Shown one piece after another: positions 38,722 to 47,980 of a stretch of 64,000 nt of DNA (the first letter of the stretch is position 1; each line of letters begins with the position of its first letter). The stretch is from Fidelibacterota bacterium (GTDB lineage: Bacteria > Fidelibacterota > UBA8477 > JABMPR01). Location of the stretch: positions 104,052 to 168,051 of the forward strand of contig JAIPJF010000004.1 in NCBI GenBank assembly GCA_021734325.1. Reading direction: 5' to 3'. The position numbers and the translations under genes were made by a program. Under the pieces are notes generated by a model, which was given only the letters and a program-made list of their open reading frames with translations, ran no database searches and was not told the DNA's origin.

Positions 38722-41241
38722 TTGGAGATACAAAGACAAAACATCCTGAACACATCGATTGAAGAGGAAATGAAAAAATCCTACATGGACTATTCCATGT
38801 CAGTCATTGTGTCACGTGCATTACCCGATGTCAGGGATGGTCTGAAACCGGTTCACCGTCGAATCCTGTATGGAATGATGGAGTTGGGTGTTGGTTATAA
38901 TCGTGCATATCGTAAAAGCGCCAGAATTGTTGGAGACGTGATGGGTAAGTACCACCCGCACGGTGACTCTGCGGTTTATGATTCAATGGTGCGTATGACC
39001 CAGGAATTTTCACTGCGCTATCCCCTGGTCGATGGTCAGGGCAACTTTGGATCCATTGATGGTGACAGTGCAGCGGCCATGCGTTATACTGAAGCTCGCT
39101 TGAAACGAATATCCAGCGAGATGCTGCGCGATCTTGAAAAAGAAACAGTACGGTTCACACCGAACTTTGATGAGAGCCTGCAAGAACCTTCTGTGCTGCC
39201 GGCCGTTATTCCCAATCTGCTGTTGAATGGATCCAGTGGTATCGCTGTCGGTATGGCAACGAATATCCCGCCCCACAATATCAATGAGGTCATCGACGCC
39301 ATCGTATCCCAGATCGACAATCCTGAAATTACCGTTGCCGAACTGATGGAGTTTATCAAAGGTCCCGACTTTCCTACTGCTGCCATTATTTATGGCGCTT
39401 CTGGAATTAAAGATGCCTACGAAACCGGTAGAGGTAAAATCACCGTTCGAGCCCGGGCCAATATTGAAGAGCACAAGAATGGTCGCTTCAGTCTGGTGAT
39501 CGCTGAAATTCCCTATCAGGTGAACAAGACCTCACTCATCGAAAAAATAGTCAGTCTGGTTCGCACAAAGAAGGTTGAGGGCATATCTGATATTCGGGAT
39601 GAATCAGATAAAGATGGAATTCGCCTGGTGATCGAACTGAAGCGCGAAGCCGTTCCTGAGGTGGTTCTGAATCTGCTTTACAAACATACACAGATGCAGG
39701 AGACCTTTGGCGTCATCATGTTGGCGCTGGTCGATGGACTTCCCAAGGTGCTCAATCTTTCTCAAATGATTGCCGAATTCGTCAAGTTTCGTCATGAGGT
39801 CGTGGTCAAAAGGACCCAGTTTGAGTTGAGAGAAGCAGAGGCAAGAGCCCATATTCTTGAAGGTCTGAAGATCGCCCTCGATAATCTTGACGCTGTGATC
39901 AAAACCATTCGGGCAAGTAAAAATCCCGCCGAGGCCAAGCTCGCCTTGATGAAAGATTTTAGCTTGAGTGAAATCCAGTCACAAGCCATCCTTGATATGC
40001 GTCTGCAAAAACTTACCGGCCTGGAACGTCAAAAGATCATCGATGAATACACCGAGATCTTAAAGCTGATTGCCCGCCTGAATGAGATACTCAACAACCG
40101 TGGTTTGCGGATGGAGATCATTAAAGAAGAGCTCCGTGAGATTCAGGAAAGATATGGCGATGCCCGCCGGACAGAAATCGTTCCTGATGCGAAAGATTTT
40201 ACCATCGAAGACATGATCGCTGAAGAAGAAATGGTGATTACGATCACCCATAATGGTTTTATCAAGCGCTATCCTGTTTCCGGTTATCGTAGGCAAAACC
40301 GTGGTGGTCGGGGTTCTGCCGGGGCAAAGGCTCGGGATGAGGACTTTATTGAGCACCTGTTTACCGCCTCCACCCATGATTATATCCTCTTCTTTACCGA
40401 TCGTGGAAAATGTCACTGGCTGCGGGTCCACGAGATTCCCCAGGCTGGAAAGGCAACCCGGGGTCGCGCACTGATCAACCTGCTACAAGTCGATCAGGGA
40501 GAGCAGGTCCGGGCATATATTGCTGTGCGGGATTATGCCGAAGATCTGTATATCACCATGGCCACGGCAAAGGGTCTTGTCAAGAAAACGGTCCTTACCG
40601 CCTATAGTCGTCCCATGAAAGGTGGTATCTATGCCATTGATATCAGGGAAGATGATTCTTTGATCGATGCCCAGATCACCAATGGAGAGAACGATATCAT
40701 CCTCGGTACCAGTAATGGCATGTCCATCCGATTCAGCGAAACCAATATTCGCCCGACCGGACGGAAGACCATGGGTGTTAAAGGTATCGAGCTTAAGGGT
40801 CATGAAGATCTTGTTGTGGGTATGATCGTGGTCCGACGTGAAGGAACGGTTCTGGCTGTTTCAGAACATGGTTTTGGCAAGCGTACGGAAGTGATTAATT
40901 ATCGTGTGCAAAACCGTGCCGGCAAGGGAATCATTACGATCAAAACCACACCAAAGGTTGGACAAATGGTTGCGCTTCTCGAGGTGGTCGATAGTGATGA
41001 TCTCATGATCATTACCGCCCGGGGCGTTCTCATCCGGCAACCAGTCTCTTCCATTAGAAGTATCGGCCGAAACACCCAGGGTGTCAAGCTGATCCGCCTC
41101 GACGAGGGTGACTCCATTGCCGCTGTAACACGCGTCCAGGAAGAAAAGGACCCTGAAGGAACTGGTCTTCCAGATGCAGATTCTGCCACCGTTGAGCAGA
41201 AGGATATCTTTGAAGATATTGAAGGGACACCGGAGGAATAA
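38722..41241 (+). CDS. gyrA: DNA gyrase subunit A
   Basis: This 839-residue protein has [20 protein letters not shown] and the catalytic tyrosine in [11 protein letters not shown], with the quinolone-region segment [15 protein letters not shown] intact. The C-terminal beta-pinwheel contains the GyrA box [12 protein letters not shown], which marks it as gyrase rather than topoisomerase IV. The start is TTG at 38722, preceded by AAAGAGGTATTGAG; there is no nearby in-frame ATG that would keep the conserved N-terminus. It lies 69 bases after gyrB. Confidence 0.97.
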   Translation: MEIQRQNILNTSIEEEMKKSYMDYSMSVIVSRALPDVRDGLKPVHRRILYGMMELGVGYNRAYRKSARIVGDVMGKYHPHGDSAVYDSMVRMTQEFSLRYPLVDGQGNFGSIDGDSAAAMRYTEARLKRISSEMLRDLEKETVRFTPNFDESLQEPSVLPAVIPNLLLNGSSGIAVGMATNIPPHNINEVIDAIVSQIDNPEITVAELMEFIKGPDFPTAAIIYGASGIKDAYETGRGKITVRARANIEEHKNGRFSLVIAEIPYQVNKTSLIEKIVSLVRTKKVEGISDIRDESDKDGIRLVIELKREAVPEVVLNLLYKHTQMQETFGVIMLALVDGLPKVLNLSQMIAEFVKFRHEVVVKRTQFELREAEARAHILEGLKIALDNLDAVIKTIRASKNPAEAKLALMKDFSLSEIQSQAILDMRLQKLTGLERQKIIDEYTEILKLIARLNEILNNRGLRMEIIKEELREIQERYGDARRTEIVPDAKDFTIEDMIAEEEMVITITHNGFIKRYPVSGYRRQNRGGRGSAGAKARDEDFIEHLFTASTHDYILFFTDRGKCHWLRVHEIPQAGKATRGRALINLLQVDQGEQVRAYIAVRDYAEDLYITMATAKGLVKKTVLTAYSRPMKGGIYAIDIREDDSLIDAQITNGENDIILGTSNGMSIRFSETNIRPTGRKTMGVKGIELKGHEDLVVGMIVVRREGTVLAVSEHGFGKRTEVINYRVQNRAGKGIITIKTTPKVGQMVALLEVVDSDDLMIITARGVLIRQPVSSIRSIGRNTQGVKLIRLDEGDSIAAVTRVQEEKDPEGTGLPDADSATVEQKDIFEDIEGTPEE

Positions 41242-41256
41242 GCGAGGAAAGGCTCC

Positions 41257-41958
41257 ATGAGCACCTCAAGTTTTTCACAAAGGCTGGATCAGATTCTGAA
41301 AAGGATGGCGGTAGCTGCTGCCAGCGTGGGGCGAAGCGTGGATGATGTTACCCTTATTGGGGTCAGCAAACGCAAACCCATCGAGGATATGCAGCTTGCC
41401 TATTCAGCAGGGCTGAGACATTTTGGGGAAAATCGTGCCCAGGAGGTCAGGGACAAATTCGCGGCTTTTTCACCGGAAAATATTACCCGTCATTTTATCG
41501 GGCATCTGCAAAGCAATAAGGTCAAATATCTACCTGGACGGGTGGATATTATCCATACGGTTGACTCTACAAATATTGCTGACCAGATCGACCAGAAGTT
41601 TGGTGAACATGGGTTAAGAATTGCGGTTTTGGTTGAGGTGAATATCAGCGGAGAGTCAAGCAAGGAAGGTGTTGGGCCGGAACAGGCTTTTTCCCTGGCC
41701 TCCTATTGCCTGGAAAAGCCAAATTTGGAGTTCAAGGGCTTGATGACCATCGGGCCGCTGACAGATGATCAAACAATAATTCGGCAGTCCTTTCGGCATA
41801 TGAGGCTGTTGAATGACGATATTGGACAGCAGCTTGGGTTGGACAAGGCCGGATTGATCTTATCAATGGGAATGTCTGGAGATTTTGAAATTGCCATCGA
41901 AGAAGGGGCGTCCCACATTCGTGTCGGAACCGCCCTCTTTGGGGAACGGGAATATTAA
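41257..41958 (+). CDS. YggS family PLP homeostasis protein
   Basis: This 233-residue protein has LIGVSKRKPIEDMQLAYSAG, which carries the PLP-binding lysine of the SK pair, and RHFGENRAQEV, RHFIGHLQSNK, LVEVNISGE and LSMGMSGDFEIAIEEGA, with the phosphate-binding C-terminus HIRVGTALFGERE. YggS/PLPBP members bind PLP without an enzymatic reaction and keep free PLP in balance. It follows gyrA by 15 bases and precedes a DivIVA-like gene, a YggS-DivIVA pairing also seen near cell-division genes elsewhere. Confidence 0.92.
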   Translation: MSTSSFSQRLDQILKRMAVAAASVGRSVDDVTLIGVSKRKPIEDMQLAYSAGLRHFGENRAQEVRDKFAAFSPENITRHFIGHLQSNKVKYLPGRVDIIHTVDSTNIADQIDQKFGEHGLRIAVLVEVNISGESSKEGVGPEQAFSLASYCLEKPNLEFKGLMTIGPLTDDQTIIRQSFRHMRLLNDDIGQQLGLDKAGLILSMGMSGDFEIAIEEGASHIRVGTALFGEREY

Positions 41959-41973
41959 GCAAAGGAGCAGAGA

Positions 41974-42582
41974 ATGGAGCGACTAACCCCCCAGGACATA
42001 CGTGAACGCGAATTCAAACAATCTGCTTTGGGTTTTAATCGCGAGCAGGTTAAGCAGTTTCTTGAAGAAATTGCCGAAGAAATGGAAACCATGGCCCGTG
42101 AATTTCTTGAACTGCACCAGGAGAACAAGGAGGCCCGTCTCGCCTTGCAAACTTATTCAAACGTGGAAGAAAGTCTAAAGGCAACCCTCATTCAAGCCAA
42201 AGAGACCGCTGCTGCGGCTTTGAAAAATGCCCATGATCAGGCTGACAATATTTTACGCAAAGCAAATACGGAAAAGGACGCGCTCCTGTTTTCTGCCAAG
42301 GAGGATCTTGCTCAGATTCAATCAGAGATTCGACATTTAAAAGCCGAGCGATCTGCCATGTTGATCAAACTGAAGAGTATCTTGAGCTCAAATCTTGATG
42401 TATTGAATGAGGTTTATGCTGAGACGGAGTTAAAGCCGGAGCCGGCGGGGGACACCTTCGGTCTTGAAGAGGAGCGGATTGTAGATTTTTCCAAAACAGA
42501 CCTGGTCATGGATGATCTGCCAGAAGACATTGAAGAGCCGGATATCATTTTTCCTGAAGCAGAGGATTTTAAAGAAGAGTGA
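41974..42582 (+). CDS. DivIVA domain protein
   Basis: This 202-residue protein begins MERLTPQDIREREFKQSALG and continues FNREQVKQFLEEIAEEMETM, which is the DivIVA/GpsB membrane-binding N-domain, followed by a coiled coil to about residue 135 and an acidic tail. DivIVA proteins mark negatively curved membranes at septa and poles. It lies 15 bases after yggS and overlaps the next gene by four bases. Confidence 0.85.
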   Translation: MERLTPQDIREREFKQSALGFNREQVKQFLEEIAEEMETMAREFLELHQENKEARLALQTYSNVEESLKATLIQAKETAAAALKNAHDQADNILRKANTEKDALLFSAKEDLAQIQSEIRHLKAERSAMLIKLKSILSSNLDVLNEVYAETELKPEPAGDTFGLEEERIVDFSKTDLVMDDLPEDIEEPDIIFPEAEDFKEE

Positions 42583-43061
42583 GTATGCCACAGGCCATTT
42601 TTTGTGCAGCAGAATATGTAAGCGCTGTGGAAAAATTATTTCCCGGTCTCACCATTCACTCATTTGCCACGGAAGTGAAACAGAGCCGTCAAAAGGTCTC
42701 CTCCCTTCAGGCGCAGAAAAATAGTGACATCTGGTTATTGTTTCAACCCTGCCAGCCCCTCGCCGAAAATTTGCCTGTCAAAGACCATATCAACCTGTCT
42801 TCGGAAAACCCTCTGATTGGCCCCAATCAGGATGACCGGGGACCACGTTTTCCCGATATGTCGTCCGTATACACTGATCGCGAAGGGGTTATCGCTGTTT
42901 TTGGAACCGATAAGGATCTGGATAAATTTAAAGAACCCTGGTTCCAGGTAAGTGCCGGGGTTTGGGAAGCCATCGCCCTGAAACATCATGGTTACAGGCT
43001 CCGGGCATGGCTTGTTGCTGATCTGCAAAAATGGGGCAGTGAATTGCCGCGTGTGAATTAA
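42579..43061 (+). CDS. Short purine nucleoside phosphorylase-like protein
   Basis: This 160-residue protein contains DHINLSSENPLIGPNQDDRG followed by PRFPDMSSVY, the most recognisable segment of PNP/MTAP (PunA-type) enzymes, and a C-terminal WEAIALKHHGYRLRAWLVAD that matches the end of their central region. It lacks the N-terminal phosphate-binding GSGLG segment, the purine-site segment with GxxYET, and the C-terminal substrate helix, so it is about 110 residues shorter than the family. The reading frame is clean with no break. It is probably a derived non-catalytic relative. It overlaps divIVA by four bases. Confidence 0.55.
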   Translation: MSMPQAIFCAAEYVSAVEKLFPGLTIHSFATEVKQSRQKVSSLQAQKNSDIWLLFQPCQPLAENLPVKDHINLSSENPLIGPNQDDRGPRFPDMSSVYTDREGVIAVFGTDKDLDKFKEPWFQVSAGVWEAIALKHHGYRLRAWLVADLQKWGSELPRVN

Positions 43062-43108
43062 ATTAGTGAAGTTTTTTTAACGGCCTATAGGGGTCAACTG
43101 GAGGAATA

Positions 43109-43561
43109 ATGCAAAAAAATAGTGTCAATAAAGCCATCCTTGTGGGTCGATTAGGGCAAAAACCTGAACTAAGGTATACACCCTCACAATCAGCTGTCAC
43201 CAATGTGACGATCGCAACCAATGAAACGCGTCGTGATACTGCAGGGAATAATGTGGATTCTACAGAATGGCATCGTGTCGTTGTCTTTGGCAAAACGGCT
43301 GAATTTGTAGCGAATTATCTGGATAAGGGTGCCCTGGTCTATGTTGAAGGACGCCTACAGACCCGTTCCTGGGAAGATCGTGACGGAGTAAAAAAATATA
43401 CTACGGAAGTGGTTGCCAATATTGTTACACCCCTGGGGAGCGGAGGCACAGCCACTGCTGGTGGTCGCCAACCAGATCCAGGCAGTTATGGTGGCGGATC
43501 AGGCGATCCAGGCGGTAATCCTTTTGAAGGCGGTGATGAAGACGAACCTCTTCCCTTCTAA
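43109..43561 (+). CDS. ssb: Single-stranded DNA-binding protein
   Basis: This 150-residue OB-fold protein starts [20 protein letters not shown], contains [20 protein letters not shown] and [19 protein letters not shown], then a glycine-rich linker and the acidic tip DEDEPLPF that binds partner proteins. The length is normal for a bacterial SSB. A terminator hairpin follows at 43601-43631. Confidence 0.96.
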   Translation: MQKNSVNKAILVGRLGQKPELRYTPSQSAVTNVTIATNETRRDTAGNNVDSTEWHRVVVFGKTAEFVANYLDKGALVYVEGRLQTRSWEDRDGVKKYTTEVVANIVTPLGSGGTATAGGRQPDPGSYGGGSGDPGGNPFEGGDEDEPLPF

Positions 43562-43600
43562 ACCGGTACATCGCGCATAGATATTCCTAAAACAGTGCAG

Positions 43601-43631
43601 GCGGGGAAATCAATCCCCGCTTTGCAATTTT
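43601..43631 (+). terminator. Rho-independent terminator after ssb
   Basis: GCGGGGA (43601-43607) pairs with TCCCCGC (43614-43620) across a 6-base loop and is followed by TTTGCAATTTT. It lies 40 bases after the ssb stop and closes the dnaN-ssb run. Confidence 0.8.
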
Positions 43632-44319
43632 GGGAAGCAATGATGATCATCATTACAATATCCCGGCTGTGAGTTCTGGAGAACAAATCACCTGCCCGCT
43701 TTGTTCAGGCGTTGGTATCTCACACTACCATGAGAATCAGCAACGGGTATTTTTAAAGTGCCCTGTCTGCTCCCTGGTCTTTGTTCATCCTGATCATTTC
43801 CTAAGTCCTGATGAGGAGTTCAAGCGCTATGAACTTCACAACAATCATCCTGACGATCCAGATTACAGGGCTTTCCTGGCGAAACTGGTAACGCCAATCA
43901 GTCAGCTTGTTCGCCCACAATCAATCGGTCTGGATTTTGGCTCAGGTCCAACACCCCTGGTCCAGTCAATGTTTCAGGAACTCGGTCATCAGGTATCCAT
44001 CTTTGATATCTTTTATGCCCCGGACCAAAGCGTTTTTGACCGGCAATATGATTTCATTACAGCCTCTGAGGTCCTTGAACATCTCCATCATCCGATGGTG
44101 GATTTGAATAAATTATGGTCCTGCCTGAGACCTGGAGGTTATTTGGGAATTATGACTGCCCTCATCATCGGGGAGGTGACATTCGCATCGTGGTATTACG
44201 CTCTCGACCCAACCCATGTGGTCTTCTATGCTCCTGAGACCATGGAGTGGCTGGCAAATTACTGGGGGGTCTCTCATCATATTATTGGAAATAGCATAAT
44301 TCTGTTCCAAAAGAGTTAA
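43630..44319 (+). CDS. Class I SAM-dependent methyltransferase with N-terminal zinc-ribbon-like cysteines
   Basis: The 229-residue reading has two CPxC knuckles (ITCPLCSGVGIS, FLKCPVCSLVF), which suggest a zinc ribbon, then a Rossmann methyltransferase core: SIGLDFGSGPTPLVQSM (motif I), ITASEVLEHLHHPMVDLNKL (motif IV and post-IV) and LRPGGYLGIMT. The target is unknown; similar proteins methylate small metabolites or surface sugars. There is no in-frame ATG before the cysteines. TTG 43630 is used here, GTG 43669 is the other possibility, and the former overlaps the terminator tail of ssb. Confidence 0.8.
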   Translation: MGSNDDHHYNIPAVSSGEQITCPLCSGVGISHYHENQQRVFLKCPVCSLVFVHPDHFLSPDEEFKRYELHNNHPDDPDYRAFLAKLVTPISQLVRPQSIGLDFGSGPTPLVQSMFQELGHQVSIFDIFYAPDQSVFDRQYDFITASEVLEHLHHPMVDLNKLWSCLRPGGYLGIMTALIIGEVTFASWYYALDPTHVVFYAPETMEWLANYWGVSHHIIGNSIILFQKS

Positions 44320-44379
44320 TGGTGAATACTTCAGGATATTTGCATCGCCGTCCAGCGAAACCACAACTAAATTTTAAGC

Positions 44380-44850
44380 ATGATCATTCCTAAATTTATC
44401 GATGTGTTCCCCTTTTGCCGCATCGGTGAGGATCTCAATTTCCTTTTGTTGAGACGTGCCGTCGACAATACCTACCCGGGTATCTGGCAGCCTGTGGCCG
44501 GAAAAATGAAGCCAGAAGAGACAGCCTGGGAAGCCGGACTGCGCGAGCTTTCGGAAGAGACGGGGTTCACCCCCCTCAATTTCTATACCCTGGACCATGT
44601 CTCCTCATACTATCTCCACAGCTATGATGAGACCATTCACGTCCCGGCATTTATCGCCGAGGTTCAGCCGGGCGATCCGACCCTTAGTGCGGAACACGAT
44701 AAATTTCAATGGCTTCCACTTGAGGCCGCCTGCGCCCTCGCCTCATGGGAACCCTACCGTATTGCATTGATTTCCATACCAAAATTACTGGCTTCGTCGC
44801 CTGCCCTCGCAGTGGCAAAAATTTTACAAAAAAATGGTGAAATCGTTTAA
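44380..44850 (+). CDS. Nudix hydrolase
   Basis: This 156-residue protein has IWQPVAGKMKPEETAWEAGL followed by RELSEETG, the Nudix box Gx5Ex7REUxEExGU with the first glycine and all glutamates present. Nudix proteins cleave nucleoside diphosphates linked to another group; the substrate here is unknown. It is 60 bases after the methyltransferase, and the region after it (44851-45001) is AT-rich and non-coding. Confidence 0.88.
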   Translation: MIIPKFIDVFPFCRIGEDLNFLLLRRAVDNTYPGIWQPVAGKMKPEETAWEAGLRELSEETGFTPLNFYTLDHVSSYYLHSYDETIHVPAFIAEVQPGDPTLSAEHDKFQWLPLEAACALASWEPYRIALISIPKLLASSPALAVAKILQKNGEIV

Positions 44851-44898
44851 ATCCCTGTTTTTTTTACTGGAAAATGGCATTTTTTGCATGATTTTTCC

Positions 44899-44941
44899 AC
44901 AAGATACAGAAACAGATTGAACAAAAACCACAATATCTTGT
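44899..44941. promoter_or_regulatory. Inverted repeat upstream of the motor operon promoter
   Basis: ACAAGATA (44899-44906) and TATCTTGT (44934-44941) form a perfect 8-base inverted repeat with a 27-base AT-rich spacer, about 60-100 bases upstream of the -35 box at 45002. A regulator-binding site is plausible; only position and symmetry support it. Confidence 0.35.
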
Positions 44942-45001
44942 ATCACTTAAAGCATTTTATTAAGTATTCCCTATAAGTGCCTAAAAAATAGTTGTATTTT
45001 C

Positions 45002-45030
45002 TTGACAAGATTTTAATAAGCCCCTAAATT
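45002..45030 (+). promoter_or_regulatory. Sigma70 promoter of the MotAB-FliF-FliG operon
   Basis: TTGACA (45002-45007), a 17-base spacer and TAAATT (45025-45030) make a near-consensus promoter. A start of transcription near 45037 would give a leader of about 70 bases before ATG 45107. No other comparable promoter is seen before 53660, so the following eight genes may be one transcript. Confidence 0.75.
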
Positions 45031-45106
45031 CTACACGATTACGGTGCAGGACAGATAGACAACCGTATTAAAACTGGAAGCGATGTTAAGTCGGAAGAGG
45101 CTGCGT

Positions 45107-46102
45107 ATGAAGCATTACAGCTTACAAGTACTGTTATTGGCTCTAACCTTGACGATTGTACAGTGTTCAATGTTCGGCGGGAAATCCAAGCCGGAAGAGC
45201 AATCCTGGGAAAAATCTGCTGCTAAGAAAGACTCTGTGAGTCGTGCTGAAGCTACAGGGGTAGATGCTAATACCTCAGATGAATCTGCCTGGCAGAGCGG
45301 TGAACAAGCTGACAATCTGATCTATAATCTGGACAAACTGAAAAATCAATCCGCGGACAAAGCGGGGTCATCTGATTTCGTTGCCAGTGAGATCAATTAT
45401 GAAATTAAGCGCTTAGCTGCTGAATTAAAGTACGTCAAGAAAAAATTATCTGAACTTCAAACCCAAAGCGAAGTTTGGACCAACCCATTAAGTATATATA
45501 GTAAAGAAGTACATCTTGAGAATGGAACCAAGCTTTTTGGTGATGTGATTGATCAGGACAAGGACAACATTCAGGTCAAAACTTTGATTGGTGTTCTGTC
45601 AGTCTCTCGTGATCAGGTGGTTCGCATCGTTGACAATGTTCCAAGTGAGCCGGATGCCGCAGCTGTCACTGAGCCTGGAAAGGCAGCCGGTGGTGCGCCA
45701 ATGAACATTAACAACGACCGTGCGTCCATGGCCGGGACCCAGGATGTCAAAGGCAGTTCAAAGGACGCCAAGTACAGCGGAAATGTTGTGCTCTCCGGAA
45801 GTATTCGGGAACGCAAGGACCACAGTGGTAATACCATCCTTTCTGGTGTTGTAAAGAATATTGGTGGTCGTCGCGCTGATTTTGTCAAAGTGAATTTCCT
45901 ATTCAGAATCAACTGGAGCGGAGATACCCGCGAACTGACGGCCTTTGTAAAAGGCTCCCATCATGTCTTTTCAAGTGGTGTGAATACTGATACCTCCTTG
46001 TTCCCCGGCGCCAGCGGTGAATTCGAATTGTATGTCCCAAAATCTTTTGGCGCCTTTATTGGTTACAGCTACTCCATAGATTGGGAAGAGCATGACATCT
46101 AA
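45107..46102 (+). CDS. Outer-membrane-type lipoprotein with coiled coil, unknown
   Basis: From ATG 45107 the product is 331 residues. LLLALTLTIVQCSMFGG is a lipoprotein signal with the lipidated cysteine near residue 20. A coiled coil around residues 95-125 precedes a small domain (VHLENGTKLFGDVIDQDKDN through GVLSVSRDQVVRIV) that looks like an SH3-like or DUF-type GTxxxGxV fold, and a C-terminal FxLYD-like beta domain (SGVVKNIGGRRADFVKVNFL). I know no function. A longer reading from ATG 45083 is possible. It leads the operon and overlaps the next gene by 11 bases. Confidence 0.7.
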   Translation: MKHYSLQVLLLALTLTIVQCSMFGGKSKPEEQSWEKSAAKKDSVSRAEATGVDANTSDESAWQSGEQADNLIYNLDKLKNQSADKAGSSDFVASEINYEIKRLAAELKYVKKKLSELQTQSEVWTNPLSIYSKEVHLENGTKLFGDVIDQDKDNIQVKTLIGVLSVSRDQVVRIVDNVPSEPDAAAVTEPGKAAGGAPMNINNDRASMAGTQDVKGSSKDAKYSGNVVLSGSIRERKDHSGNTILSGVVKNIGGRRADFVKVNFLFRINWSGDTRELTAFVKGSHHVFSSGVNTDTSLFPGASGEFELYVPKSFGAFIGYSYSIDWEEHDI

Positions 46103-47060
46103 ACGAAACCTGCACGCACTCTTCCTGGCCGGTCTTTTGCTCGGCTTTGTGGCCTGCACGCCAAAAGAGCCTGCAACACCAAAGCAGAACATCGAGCAGA
46201 TCAAGATGCAATCACAGATGAAGGCATTGTCGGCCGAGGTAGTCAAGCTGCGTGAATCCCGTTTAGAGGTAGAACAGCTCAAAGCAAGTATTGCCGTTAT
46301 GGACTCTCAGATCGCTTTTTATCAGGCCCGTCTTGATGAAAAAGCTGAAGAGCCAAAGGTGGAAGTGGTTGCAGCGCCCCGTGATCCTGATATCATTAAT
46401 CTCCGGGGAAACATCTATGTGCTCATTCGGGAAATAGATTCTCTCAAGGTCGGCATGAAAGACCTTGAACTGCTGAATGATTCTCTGGAAATGCAGATCG
46501 AACAACTGGCTGTCCAGACCCACACTATGGTCAAGCTGGAAGAACCTGAAACCGAGGCACCTGAGAAGGTCCCGACCCAGACAATGCCCCCTGCTATGCC
46601 AGACACTGTTGAGGAGCAGGAAGATCCGGTCCTGGCCCACGAACCGCCCATGGCGGCTCAGCCCAGGGCTCATGGTTTTGCATTCAATGCAGATTACCGG
46701 ATGGCCTATAACGATGCCCTGAACAAATACTTTAATAATGACTATCTGGAAGCGATCCAGGATTTCAGAGTCCTCATTGAGCGCGAGCCCCTGGGAGCCT
46801 ACGCAGACAATGCCCAGTACTGGATCGGAGAATGTTTCTATTCATTGGAAGATTACGAATCCGCCATTGCAGAGTTTGAAAAGGTCTTCGCTTTTCCTGA
46901 AAACAATAAAAGTGATCATGCCCTGTTCAAGGTTGCCATCAGCTACCAGCAACTGGGACGATTTATGAAGGCAAAAGAGACCATGAACCGTTTTCTGCTG
47001 GATTACCCCGATAGTGAGTTGGTCGATCAGGCGCGGGACTTTTTAAAAGGAAATCGATAG
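46092..47060 (+). CDS. CpoB/YbgF-like lipoprotein with coiled coil and TPRs
   Basis: The 322-residue protein has a lipobox (LLLGFVACTPKEP), coiled coils at about residues 35-85 and 100-140, a proline and glutamate-rich linker and a C-terminal TPR block from about 205: YNDALNKYFNNDYLEAIQDF, NAQYWIGECFYSLEDYESAI and FMKAKETMNRFLLDYPDSEL. The WIGECFY pattern is that of CpoB (YbgF) and BamD, which couple Tol-Pal to envelope synthesis. Here the neighbours are MotA and MotB, which belong to the same energy-transducing family as TolQ and TolR. It overlaps the preceding gene by 11 bases. Confidence 0.75.
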   Translation: MTSKRNLHALFLAGLLLGFVACTPKEPATPKQNIEQIKMQSQMKALSAEVVKLRESRLEVEQLKASIAVMDSQIAFYQARLDEKAEEPKVEVVAAPRDPDIINLRGNIYVLIREIDSLKVGMKDLELLNDSLEMQIEQLAVQTHTMVKLEEPETEAPEKVPTQTMPPAMPDTVEEQEDPVLAHEPPMAAQPRAHGFAFNADYRMAYNDALNKYFNNDYLEAIQDFRVLIEREPLGAYADNAQYWIGECFYSLEDYESAIAEFEKVFAFPENNKSDHALFKVAISYQQLGRFMKAKETMNRFLLDYPDSELVDQARDFLKGNR

Positions 47061-47071
47061 GCCCTGATATC

Positions 47072-47947
47072 ATGAGCAAGACGAGAACCATACTTATCCT
47101 GACCTTGCTTGCTTTTGCCGCTCTTATCCAGGGGCAAACGGCGAACGGAAATTTGTTCTATGATATTGGTCTGGTCATTGATGATACTACAAAACAGGTT
47201 GAAGAGCCCGCTGTTGAAGCCACATCGGCACCGAGCCGAATCATGCAGCTGCAGCTTGAACTGGAAGAAGAATTGAATCGTTACCAGCAAAAACTGGTGG
47301 AAACTGAGATCCGTTTAAAATACCAGACCGAAGTGATTGACAGTCTCCATGAAGAGATCTCCCAGATCAAAGCTGCCGGGGAAACGGACAAGGCACTGCT
47401 CTCGACCAGGATCTCCAATCTGGTGGACCAACAGGAAAAGAATAATGATACACCAGTATTCACCCGTGGAGAGAGCTCCGTATCTGATAGTGTTTTTGCT
47501 GAATTGCATACACCATGGAAAACCACTTCCGTCACCAAGCAGGCCACCATACCTGTCTGGTCAGGTCCAAAACTAACCCGTGCTGAAGAACAGGCGATTT
47601 ATCGAAGCGGTCTGACAAAATTTCATCAGGAATATTATTATCAGGCCATTGAAGATTTTAATACCATCGTCCAGCGTGGAACGGATATCACTTTACAGGC
47701 GAATTCACAATATTGGGTTGGACGCTGTTACTATGAAAAAGGACTCTATGATGAGGCCATCAAAAACCTTGAACAGGTGCAGCGTTTCAGTACTTCGGAT
47801 AAATTGGATGATGCTCTGGTCATGATTGGCCTGGCATTCAAGAATAAAGATCGCCTTCCAGAAGCGAAACTGGCCTTCCAGGAGCTGGTTTCCAGGCATC
47901 CCGGCAGTGAATATCTAACCCTGGCCAAACGTTTTGTTCAGGAATGA
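47072..47947 (+). CDS. Second periplasmic CpoB/YbgF-like TPR protein
   Basis: The 291-residue protein has a cleavable signal peptide (ILILTLLAFAALIQGQ) without a lipobox cysteine, a coiled coil at about residues 55-125 (LQLELEEELNRYQQKLVETE), and a C-terminal TPR block: YRSGLTKFHQEYYYQAIEDF, NSQYWVGRCYYEKGLYDEAI and EAKLAFQELVSRHPGSEYLT. It is a paralogue of the gene 11 bases upstream with the same layout, but soluble instead of lipidated. Two different TPR adaptors in one operon suggest a heteromeric periplasmic ring or bridge. Confidence 0.75.
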   Translation: MSKTRTILILTLLAFAALIQGQTANGNLFYDIGLVIDDTTKQVEEPAVEATSAPSRIMQLQLELEEELNRYQQKLVETEIRLKYQTEVIDSLHEEISQIKAAGETDKALLSTRISNLVDQQEKNNDTPVFTRGESSVSDSVFAELHTPWKTTSVTKQATIPVWSGPKLTRAEEQAIYRSGLTKFHQEYYYQAIEDFNTIVQRGTDITLQANSQYWVGRCYYEKGLYDEAIKNLEQVQRFSTSDKLDDALVMIGLAFKNKDRLPEAKLAFQELVSRHPGSEYLTLAKRFVQE

Positions 47948-47980
47948 AGTGAGATGAAAGGTTGATCTGGAGATCATCAA

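Noticed and set aside
44891..44941. DnaA boxes upstream of the motor operon (TTTTTCCACA and an inverted AACCACA)
   Set aside because: The match is partial, only one or two sites are present, and the AT-rich operon leader is a simpler explanation.
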